Source: SCTM01 sp965279655 (GTDB lineage Bacteria > Pseudomonadota > Alphaproteobacteria > Rhodospirillales > Rhodospirillaceae). Taken from it: a DNA stretch of 64,000 bases. Shown piece after piece: positions 34,312-41,815 of this stretch (positions are counted from its first letter, which is position 1; every line of letters starts with the position of its first letter). Below the pieces are notes generated by a model that made no database searches, was not told the DNA's origin, and worked only from the letters and a program-made list of their open reading frames with translations. Both the position numbers and the translations under genes were made by a program. The DNA lies in contig OZ257255.1 in assembly GCA_965279655.1 (NCBI GenBank), positions 4,836,001 to 4,900,000 of the forward strand, read 5' to 3'.

Positions 34312-37300
34312 TTACAGACGGAAGCGCAGATTGACGGTGGCGGTATGGGCGACGAACTTCCCGGTCGCTTCGCCGTCGTAGTCGAGCGTGATCGACGAGA
34401 AGCTGTCCTTGTGCCCAACGCTGAAGCCCGCGCTGTAGTAGTTCGGCCCGTGCAGCAGGATGCTGTTGGTGAACGGCGTGCTGTCCGCTGTGAAGCGGGA
34501 ATTGAAAACGTTTGTTCCGTTCTTGAACTCGTGGCTGTAGTTGCCGCGCACCGTGGCTTGCAGGGTGGAATCGATGCCCACCACGTACTCGCGGTTCACC
34601 GCGAACCCGGTACTGCCCTTGAGCGAGGTCTGGTCGTGCGCGTCGACCGTCAGGTCCACGCCGGCGCCGCCGCCGGTGTCCTGATACAGGCCTTGGTGCA
34701 GCTTCAGATACTGCGCGCGGATGTAGGGATCGAGGCTATAGGCGCCCATGGCGATCTGCGTGCCGATCTCGATCGTGCCGCCGACTTGATAGCCGTTGCC
34801 GCGCCCTTCCGCCGTGCGCTTGAGGGTACCGATGCGGATGTTGCGCGTGCTCTCGTAGTGGTTCAGGCCGCCGCCGACCATGCCCTGGACGTAGACCTTG
34901 CCCAGGTCCTGACGCGCATAGACGTTGAGCTGGTGGCCGTAGATGAACAGCTGTGAGTTCGGCGACACGCCGAAATCGACCGAGTTGAACATCTCGGTGA
35001 AGTTGAGGCCGACCTTGGTGGTGGGGCTGAACGGCGCGTCGATACCGAGCGCGATGCCCACACCCCAGTCGCCGTAGCCGAGATCGTCGCCATCGGCGCC
35101 GGCGCTCAAGCCCGTGCCGATCGCCTGCAGCCAGATGCTCGAGCGGTCGCCATCGCGGCCCGCGCGCAGGTCGCTAATGCCGGTCAAGCGGCTGCGCACA
35201 GCGCCCAGGGACAGGTTCTGCGCCGCCGACGCGATCTGGCGCGTGGCGTCGGAGGTGTCTGGCATCAACTGGCGGAACGCCGCGAGGAAACCGTCGCGGG
35301 AGGACGGCGCCAGCACCGCTGCGGCGACCTCCGGATCCTTGTTGAGCGCGTTGATCGACCCGTTGAAGGCCGCGGACATGTTGGGGTTCAGTCCCATCTC
35401 GCCGGTGGTGCGGCGGCGCACGGTCAGCTGAAGGTTGTTCGCGTTGGTCGGGTCGAGTTGCGCGGTGTAGCTGTTCACGAACGACACATTGGGCTGCACC
35501 AGGCTCGCCACCGAGCTGCCCAGCGTCAGGCCGCCGGAGGTCACCAGGTTCACCGTCTGCTGGGTCGTCGCGATGCCCGTGAAGATCGGCGCGATCTTGG
35601 CGCCGTTGGCGAAGCTGACGTTGCCGGTCGCCACCAGGGTGCCGTTGCCGGTCTGGGTGCCCGTCAAATTCATCTGCAGCACCGAGGTGCCGTCGAACGA
35701 GGCGCTCGAGACCTTCAGTTGTTGGCCGGTCGGGGTGTTGATGGTCGAGCCCTGCGAGGTCAGGGCGAGATTGCCGGTGGTGGCGCCGAAACCGCCCTTG
35801 ATGGTGGAGTTGACCAGGGAGGCCGTGCTGTTGCCCGACGCGCCCAGGGAGACGTTGCCCGTGATCGTGCTGTTGTTCAGGGCAATCGTGGTGTTGCCGC
35901 CGACGAACGACACGTTGCCGGTCTGCGTGCCGCCGGTCATCGCATAGCTGTTGGTGCCCGATCCCAGCTTCACCGGTCCGGTGATGGTGCCGTTGTTGGT
36001 GAAGTTCACACCGGTGGTGTTGGCGCTCAGGTCCACCGCCGTGATCGACCCCGGGCTCAGCACGTCGATGCTCGGCGTGATCTTGCCGGAGTTGAAGAAC
36101 GTGCTCATCGTGCCGGAGCGGTCGATGACGCCGAACGAGCTGCGCGGCCCGGTCGATTTCACCGTGATGTTGCCGGTGTTGGTGAAGCTGGTGAGCCTGC
36201 CGCCTTGATCCACCAGCACGCCGTAGGCGTCGCCGCCCTTGGTGCCGACGAGGCCGCGGTTGTTGTCGGCGGTATCGTCGTTGGTCAGCACCGAGATGTC
36301 GCCGGTGCTGGTGAACTGGCTCACCGAACCGCCGGAGCCGACATGGAACGCCATGGCTGTGGCGTTGACCGCGCTCGCGCTGATGTCGCCGCCGATGTTG
36401 CCGAAGCCGCCCGGCAGGCTCGCGGTGTAGCTCGTGCCGCCGTTCACCGCGCCCTTGATGTCCACGCCGATGGCGCCGACGCCGTCGGAGGATGAGGTCG
36501 AGAAGATGTTGGCGTTGCTCAGGATCGAATAGGGCGAGTCCGGCCGCGCGCCGATCACCACATTCTGGAATCCGCCGCCGCCGCCCGGCGCCACCACCAG
36601 GGCGGTTCCGCCGATGGTCGTGATGGTGGAATCGCCCGTGGTGCTGATGTTGGCGTCCGCGGCTTCCTGCGCCTTGGTCTTGCTGTTGCCCGACAGGAAC
36701 ACGCCCTGGCTCACGCTGCCGGCGACCCACATGCCCGGGCCGCCCGACACTTGGGGAATGATCGCGCCGATCCCGGTTCGCGGGTCGACGTCGACTTGGC
36801 TGTAGGCCGGGCCCTGGCCGAGATTGATGATGCCGCTCTGGACGAGGGAACCGGTGACGGTATTGCCGATGTAGATACCGGTGGCGCCGGTGCCGGTGCC
36901 CGTGATCGTGCCGCTGTGCGTGATCGTGCCGGTGACGGGCGCGGTGGTGTAGATGCCGGCGTCATTGGTGCCGGTGTGCTGGAGCGTGCCGCTATTGGTG
37001 ATGTCGCCGACGAGGGGAGCTGCGATCCAGATCGCATTGGAGGCATTGCCGCCCACGCCGATGGTGCCGCTGTTGACGATGCTACCGGTGAAGCTGCCCA
37101 GCCCCGTCAAGCGGATGCCGGCGTTGAATACGTCGGTGTTCACCAGGCTCGAGGTGCTGCTGGGTCCCACCACCGCCATGGTGCCGGTGTTGGTCACGCT
37201 GCCGGCCAGGAATTGGGCGACGCCGTTGCGCGTGGTGAAGATGTTCACCGCCGAACCGTTCTGCTCGACGGTCGAGCTGATGGACCCCGCGTTCGTGATC

Positions 37301-37536
37301 GTGTTGCTGGAATCCAGCGTCACCGCGTTCGCGTCGCCGGTGGCGATCGACGCGCCGCTGTTCACCGTCACGTTACCGGGACCGGTGCTGTCGATGTTGC
37401 TGGTGGTGACCGACGTCGTGCGCGCGTTGGTGACGGTCAGGTCCGTCGCCAGCGCCGTGCTGGCGAGGAGCAGCGGCACAAGGGCCCCGGCCGTCGCGGA
37501 CGCATACCGCCGACGGCGTAATTCGTTCAGCATCAT
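34312..37536 (-). CDS. Autotransporter with Gly/Thr/Asn-rich passenger and C-terminal beta-barrel
   Basis: Outer-membrane protein of 1074 residues. The signal peptide follows a basic start (LNELRRRRYASATAG, then LVPLLLASTALAT). Residues 30 to about 740 are a passenger of repeated short beta-strands, full of NxGT/ITNSG-like units (VNSGTIGVGGNASN, THSGTITGTGTGA), suited to a beta-helix. The last 300 residues form the autotransporter barrel (SSIWLQAIGTGLSAGADGDD, YGHQLNVYARQDLGKVYVQG, NGYQVGGTIEIGTQI). The C-terminus is NLRFRL, with a final Leu instead of the usual Phe/Trp. The double ATG at 37536 has AGGGG upstream and gives the signal peptide; a start at 37599 is less likely. Role: probably adhesion or surface structure. 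Confidence 0.88.
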   Translation of the reverse strand: MMLNELRRRRYASATAGALVPLLLASTALATDLTVTNARTTSVTTSNIDSTGPGNVTVNSGASIATGDANAVTLDSSNTITNAGSISSTVEQNGSAVNIFTTRNGVAQFLAGSVTNTGTMAVVGPSSTSSLVNTDVFNAGIRLTGLGSFTGSIVNSGTIGVGGNASNAIWIAAPLVGDITNSGTLQHTGTNDAGIYTTAPVTGTITHSGTITGTGTGATGIYIGNTVTGSLVQSGIINLGQGPAYSQVDVDPRTGIGAIIPQVSGGPGMWVAGSVSQGVFLSGNSKTKAQEAADANISTTGDSTITTIGGTALVVAPGGGGGFQNVVIGARPDSPYSILSNANIFSTSSSDGVGAIGVDIKGAVNGGTSYTASLPGGFGNIGGDISASAVNATAMAFHVGSGGSVSQFTSTGDISVLTNDDTADNNRGLVGTKGGDAYGVLVDQGGRLTSFTNTGNITVKSTGPRSSFGVIDRSGTMSTFFNSGKITPSIDVLSPGSITAVDLSANTTGVNFTNNGTITGPVKLGSGTNSYAMTGGTQTGNVSFVGGNTTIALNNSTITGNVSLGASGNSTASLVNSTIKGGFGATTGNLALTSQGSTINTPTGQQLKVSSASFDGTSVLQMNLTGTQTGNGTLVATGNVSFANGAKIAPIFTGIATTQQTVNLVTSGGLTLGSSVASLVQPNVSFVNSYTAQLDPTNANNLQLTVRRRTTGEMGLNPNMSAAFNGSINALNKDPEVAAAVLAPSSRDGFLAAFRQLMPDTSDATRQIASAAQNLSLGAVRSRLTGISDLRAGRDGDRSSIWLQAIGTGLSAGADGDDLGYGDWGVGIALGIDAPFSPTTKVGLNFTEMFNSVDFGVSPNSQLFIYGHQLNVYARQDLGKVYVQGMVGGGLNHYESTRNIRIGTLKRTAEGRGNGYQVGGTIEIGTQIAMGAYSLDPYIRAQYLKLHQGLYQDTGGGAGVDLTVDAHDQTSLKGSTGFAVNREYVVGIDSTLQATVRGNYSHEFKNGTNVFNSRFTADSTPFTNSILLHGPNYYSAGFSVGHKDSFSSITLDYDGEATGKFVAHTATVNLRFRL

Positions 37537-37807
37537 CAAACCCCTGGCGAACAGTCTTAAAGGCAACAAAATACGGCTGGCCGTGGGCAATAAACCCACC
37601 CGCGGCCATAGGGGTCAAGCCCCTGCCGGTAACATTATGCAACATCTGCGAGGAATCACGTAGCGAACCTCTAACAGGGATTTCAGGGGCCAAGGCCCGC
37701 TGCGTGTCCTAGGATGACCGGGTTCGAGTCCTCTTAAGCCCCTCCCCCTCGAGGACTCCGCAGCCGCCGGCGCAGTTCCCCTCCGCTGGCGGCTGCGTCA
37801 CGGGCCT
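37537..37807. other. Non-coding interval with a tRNA-fragment-like inverted repeat and a strong hairpin
   Basis: No gene is seen. AGGGGC (37685-37690) and GCCCCT (37738-37743) could pair like an acceptor stem around a T-arm-like GGGTTCGAGTCC (37720-37731), but the enclosed length is too short for a tRNA. GCAGCCGCC (37760-37768) and GGCGGCTGC (37788-37796) form a strong hairpin behind the dioxygenase gene (- strand), without a T-run. The autotransporter promoter should also lie here. Confidence 0.4.
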
Positions 37808-38593
37808 TTAAGCAGCACTCATCCCGAATCCGTAAGCATCCATCTGCAGGATCCCGAACTCGTTGCTGCGATGCAGCCGCTGGACCGGGGCGCCGTCCGC
37901 GGCCCCCTGCGCCACGAAGATCGGCAGCAGATGCTCCTCGGTGGGATGGTTATCCACAGCGTGCGGGGCAAGAGTGCGGTAATTCAACACATCGTCGTTG
38001 CGATTCTGCACCAGAGCCGCGTCGAACCAGTCGGCGAAGGCCACGACATCCGGCGGTGCGGGCGTATCGATCGGCTGCCCATGAAAGCGGCCGAGATCGT
38101 GGGTGAAGCTGCCGGATCCGACAATCAACACGCCTTGATTGCGAAGGACGCTCAGTGCGCGTCCCACCGCCAAGTGATGCGCCGGGCCCTTGGCCGTCTG
38201 CAGCGACACCTGGAGAACGGGAATATCGGCCCTCGGGTACATCAGGGACAGGGGCACCCAGGCGCCGTGGTCGAGTCCCCGCGTCGGATCGGCCAGCGCG
38301 TTCAAGCCAGCCGCATTCAGCAGCGCCGTGAAATGCGCCGCCAGTGCCGGCGCGCCGGGCGCGGGATATTGCATCTTGTGGAGCGCCTCGGGGAATCCGC
38401 GGAAGTCGTGGATGGTGGTGGGCCGCATCTGCGCGCTCACGCGGGGGTTCGCGGTTTCCCAATGCGCGGAGGCGACGAGAATCGCTTTCGGGCGCGGCAG
38501 CTTCGCGCCGAGTGCCTGCAGGAAGCGATGCGCGGCCGTGTCGGTGATCGCGAGGGTGGGCGCGCCGTGGCTGATGAACAGCGTCGGCAGCAT
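37808..38593 (-). CDS. DODA-type extradiol dioxygenase (YgiD-like)
   Basis: Class III (LigB-fold) extradiol ring-cleavage dioxygenase of 261 residues, as in 4,5-DOPA dioxygenase. Metal-site histidines lie in LFISHGAPT, in SAHWE and in the FTHDLGRFHG region; LDHGAWVPLSLMYP is a strong family signature. Plant homologues make betalamic acid, while the bacterial role is poorly known. It ends a - strand run that starts with a CobW-type metallochaperone two bases upstream. A link between metal supply and this metalloenzyme is possible but not shown. Confidence 0.88.
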   Translation of the reverse strand: MLPTLFISHGAPTLAITDTAAHRFLQALGAKLPRPKAILVASAHWETANPRVSAQMRPTTIHDFRGFPEALHKMQYPAPGAPALAAHFTALLNAAGLNALADPTRGLDHGAWVPLSLMYPRADIPVLQVSLQTAKGPAHHLAVGRALSVLRNQGVLIVGSGSFTHDLGRFHGQPIDTPAPPDVVAFADWFDAALVQNRNDDVLNYRTLAPHAVDNHPTEEHLLPIFVAQGAADGAPVQRLHRSNEFGILQMDAYGFGMSAA

Positions 38594-38595
38594 GG

Positions 38596-39723
38596 TCAGG
38601 CCCTTGCAGCCTGGGTTGCGTCGCCGACGTCACCGTCGTCCAGGCTTTCCATCAGTTCCTTGATCTGATGTTCGGTGATGTCGCGCACGATGAACACCAG
38701 CCGCGTGCGCTTGTCGGCGCTTGGCCACTGCTTCAGCCAGGTGATGGGATGGAACACATGCTGCACCCCGTGGATCACCGCCGGCGTGTCGCCTTGGCCT
38801 TCCACATTCACGATGCCCTTCACGCGCAGCAGATCTGGCCCGCGCATCATGGCCAGCAATTGCAGCAGGAAGTTGAGGCTGTCGAGCTTCACCGGATTGT
38901 CGCGCACATAGCTGAACGAGCGGATGTGTTCGTCATGCCGCGTGACGTCGTGATTCTCATGGTGGTCGTGGTGATGGTGCCCATGATCGTGATGCTCATG
39001 ATCGTCGTGGCCGTAGGCTTCCGCCTTCAGCCACGCTTCCACCTGCGCGCCTTTGGCGGCGGGATCGAACGGGCCGACGTTGAGTATCTCCTTCGGCGCG
39101 ATCTCGCCGTTCGCGACGTGCAGGATCGGTGCGGCGGGATTGAGCACGTGCAACCGCGCCGTCAGCGCCGCCGTGTCGCCAAGATCGCTTTTGGTGACGA
39201 GCAGGCGATCCGCCACCGCCGCTTGCTTCACCGCTTCTTCGTGATTGTCGAGCGTCGCATCGCCGTTCACGCCGTCGACCACCGTCACCACGCCGTCGAG
39301 GCGGAATTTGTCCCACGCCAGCGGGTCCGACATGAAGGTGTGCAGGATCGGCGCCGGGTCCGCCAATCCGGTGGTCTCGATCACGACGCGGTTGAACGCC
39401 TTGATCTTGCCGGTGTTGCGCTTCTCCAACAGCCCATGCAGTGCCTCCACCAGATCGCCACGCACGGTGCAGCACAAACACCCACCCTTTACTTCCACCA
39501 CGTCGCCCTCGGTCTTCTCGATCAGGTCGTGATCGAGGCTCACCGCGCCGAACTCGTTGATGATCACCGCCGCATCCGACAACTCCGGCTGCTGGATCAG
39601 ATGACGCAACAGCGTCGTCTTTCCCGCGCCCAGGAAGCCGGTGAGGATGGTGACAGGCAGACGTTGCGATGGGGGTGTCGCGAGGGACATATCGTGCACG
39701 CGGAACTTGGGAGCAGCGCCCAT
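38596..39723 (-). CDS. COG0523 (CobW/ZigA-like) GTPase metallochaperone
   Basis: G3E-family GTPase of 375 residues. Walker A is GFLGAGKTT, followed by the metal-binding GGCLCC (CxCC motif) and the NKxD-like TKSD. A long histidine/aspartate-rich loop at about residues 239-260 (more than ten histidines) should bind zinc or another metal. The CobW C-terminal domain follows, with RVKGIVNVEGQ and GVQHVFHP. Such proteins deliver zinc, cobalt or iron to client enzymes. The ATG at 39723 has AAAGG upstream; an ATG at 39690 is an alternative. The dioxygenase gene downstream is two bases away, so it may be a client. Confidence 0.87.
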   Translation of the reverse strand: MGAAPKFRVHDMSLATPPSQRLPVTILTGFLGAGKTTLLRHLIQQPELSDAAVIINEFGAVSLDHDLIEKTEGDVVEVKGGCLCCTVRGDLVEALHGLLEKRNTGKIKAFNRVVIETTGLADPAPILHTFMSDPLAWDKFRLDGVVTVVDGVNGDATLDNHEEAVKQAAVADRLLVTKSDLGDTAALTARLHVLNPAAPILHVANGEIAPKEILNVGPFDPAAKGAQVEAWLKAEAYGHDDHEHHDHGHHHHDHHENHDVTRHDEHIRSFSYVRDNPVKLDSLNFLLQLLAMMRGPDLLRVKGIVNVEGQGDTPAVIHGVQHVFHPITWLKQWPSADKRTRLVFIVRDITEHQIKELMESLDDGDVGDATQAARA

Positions 39724-39733
39724 ATCTAGGCCT

Positions 39734-41815
39734 TTACTGGCCTTCGCGCCACCAGGCGACCATGCAGCCGGCCATGATCACCAGCAGCACCAGCGCCAGC
39801 GGCGCGAGGCTCGTTTGATCCACGCCCGTGACCACGGACTGCTTGTTGGCCTGCAGGCCCAGCCAAGTCGACCCATGGGCGGTGCGGCCCGGCGTGACCC
39901 GGCGCACGGCGGGGGCGCCGCCGTCGGCCAGCCAATAGGTGCCGCCGTCCGTCGCCTTGGCGAGGGGGCCGAGGCGTTCTTCTGTGCTTACCACGTCATA
40001 GGTCTCGAGCGGATTTGGCGAGCCCACGGCGGCCACGGCGGAACGCTCGCCGTCGCTCAGGCGATACAGGCCCGGCTCGGTCACCGGCATGCGCGCGATG
40101 AAGCGGCCGCGGCCGGAGTCCTTGGGCGTCACGCTTTCCTCAACACCCGACGGCGCGGTGACGGTCACGGGCTTTTCGTCCGGCGTCACACTGCGGCGCG
40201 TGACCATCAGCGCCCGGTCGCGCACTTCCGCGCCCAGGGCCTCTTCCTCCAGTTCCGGCTCTTTCATCAGCCAGTGCGACACACGGCGCAGCAGTTCCAC
40301 CTGCGGCCCGCCGCCGTCGAAGTCCTTGCCCCACAGCCAGATGGTGTCGCTCAGCAGCAGCGCGACCCGGCCCTTGCCGACGCGGTCGAGCACCAACAAC
40401 GGCTGCTCGTTGTTGCCTGTCATCACCGTCGCGCCGCGCGCGCCGGTCACCTGCACCTGCCGCAGCCAGCGGCCCCAGCCGCTCTCTTTGGTGTCATTGG
40501 CGACGACACCCGACAGATCGGCGGTGACTGGGTGGCGTCCACCGAGTTCGCTGACATGCGGCTTGAAGGGGTCGGTGATGATCTGCCCCGTCGGCGCGGC
40601 CGGCAGCACGTCGTGCAGCGGGCTGTCGTAGAGCGAGAATTGGTCGGCGTACTCCGGCCCCACCGCCAGCATCACCGCGCCGCCCGCGCGCACGTAGTCG
40701 CGCACGTTGCCCATGAACTGGAACGGCACCAGACCCTTGCGGCTATAGCGGTCGAAGATCACCAGATCGAAATCCTTGAGCTGTTCCTCGAACAATTCGC
40801 GGATCGGGAAGGGGATCAGCGCCAGTTCGTTCAGCGGCGTGCCGTCGTCCTTGGTGAGCGGACGCAGAATGGTGAAATGCACCAGGTCCACGTTCGGGTC
40901 GGACTTGAGCAGGTTGCGCCACGCGCGCTCGCCCAGATGCGGCTGTCCTGAGATCAGCAGCACGCGCAGGCGATCCCGCACGCCGGTGATGGAGATCAGC
41001 GTCGCGTTGTTAGCGGTCGAGAGTTCGTCGGCGCGCGGCGCCACCTTGATCTCGAACACGTTCGGTCCGGCATTGACGATATCCACCGGCATCTCGATCG
41101 CGTCGCCCACCGGCAGGCTCAGCTCGCGGTCGGCCTCGCCATTGCGGCGCACGGTCACGGGTACATCGCTGCCGGGGGCGGCGCCCGTGTCCTCGATCTT
41201 GAGCCGCACCATGGCGCGCTGGCCGACCAAACCGAAGTCCGGGGCGCGTTCGATCTTCACGCGCCGGTCGTGTTCCTGCTTCTCGCCACTCAGCAGCACA
41301 TGTACCGGCGCCTTCAGCCACGGCGCGTGCGTCGCGTTGGCGGCGTCGGGCGTGGGTGCGTCGTGCACTTGCCCGTCCGTCACGAAGATGGTGCCGGCCA
41401 GGCGCTGCACCGGCACGTCGCCCAGCGCGCTGTTGAGCGCGTTGAACAGCCGCGTGCCGTCTTGTGTCGCCGCGCTGGAGACATGCACCGTGCGCACATC
41501 CAGATCGCCCGATGCGGCAAGCTCCTTGCCGAGTTTCTCGGCGGCCTGCGCCGTGCGTTCCTCGCGCTTGCCGAGCTTCTGGCTGTCGGTGTCGTCCACC
41601 ACCACGACCGCCACGTCCTTCAGCGGCGTGCGGTTCTCCCGCACCAGCATGGGATCGGCGATCGCGATCGCCAGCGCCAGCAGCGGGATGGCGCGCAACA
41701 TGATGCCGCGTGCGCGCCGCCATATGCCGTAGATCAACAGGCCGACCGCGAAAGCCGTCAGCACAATCAGCAGCGGGACCGGTATTCCCGGCGCGAAGGC
41801 AATGCTGCCGATCAT
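39734..41815 (-). CDS. Membrane protein of the MoxR/DUF58 cluster, glutamine amidotransferase-like (VWA-type)
   Basis: Protein of 693 residues. Two helices lie at the N-terminus (VPLLIVLTAFAVGLLIYGIW and LRAIPLLALAIAIADP) and one at the C-terminus (LALVLLVIMAGCMVAWW). In between are a VWA-like region (VAVVVVDDTDSQK, TIFVTDGQVHDAP) and a class I glutamine amidotransferase-like domain (RLRVLLISGQPHLGERAW, FDLVIFDRY, VGPEYADQFSLY) without an obvious catalytic cysteine. It overlaps the DUF4159 gene by ATGA. Clusters of this type probably form an inner-membrane complex of unknown job. This is the last gene of the four-gene unit. Confidence 0.8.
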   Translation of the reverse strand: MIGSIAFAPGIPVPLLIVLTAFAVGLLIYGIWRRARGIMLRAIPLLALAIAIADPMLVRENRTPLKDVAVVVVDDTDSQKLGKREERTAQAAEKLGKELAASGDLDVRTVHVSSAATQDGTRLFNALNSALGDVPVQRLAGTIFVTDGQVHDAPTPDAANATHAPWLKAPVHVLLSGEKQEHDRRVKIERAPDFGLVGQRAMVRLKIEDTGAAPGSDVPVTVRRNGEADRELSLPVGDAIEMPVDIVNAGPNVFEIKVAPRADELSTANNATLISITGVRDRLRVLLISGQPHLGERAWRNLLKSDPNVDLVHFTILRPLTKDDGTPLNELALIPFPIRELFEEQLKDFDLVIFDRYSRKGLVPFQFMGNVRDYVRAGGAVMLAVGPEYADQFSLYDSPLHDVLPAAPTGQIITDPFKPHVSELGGRHPVTADLSGVVANDTKESGWGRWLRQVQVTGARGATVMTGNNEQPLLVLDRVGKGRVALLLSDTIWLWGKDFDGGGPQVELLRRVSHWLMKEPELEEEALGAEVRDRALMVTRRSVTPDEKPVTVTAPSGVEESVTPKDSGRGRFIARMPVTEPGLYRLSDGERSAVAAVGSPNPLETYDVVSTEERLGPLAKATDGGTYWLADGGAPAVRRVTPGRTAHGSTWLGLQANKQSVVTGVDQTSLAPLALVLLVIMAGCMVAWWREGQ

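Noticed and set aside
35458..36495. Long + strand frames across the autotransporter
   Set aside because: They arise from the repetitive GC-rich passenger code on the other strand. They have no ribosome sites and no protein-like motif.
34312..37536. Possible CRISPR or tandem DNA repeats in the autotransporter gene
   Set aside because: The repeats are short, degenerate protein-level NxGT units, without regular DNA repeat and spacer lengths.
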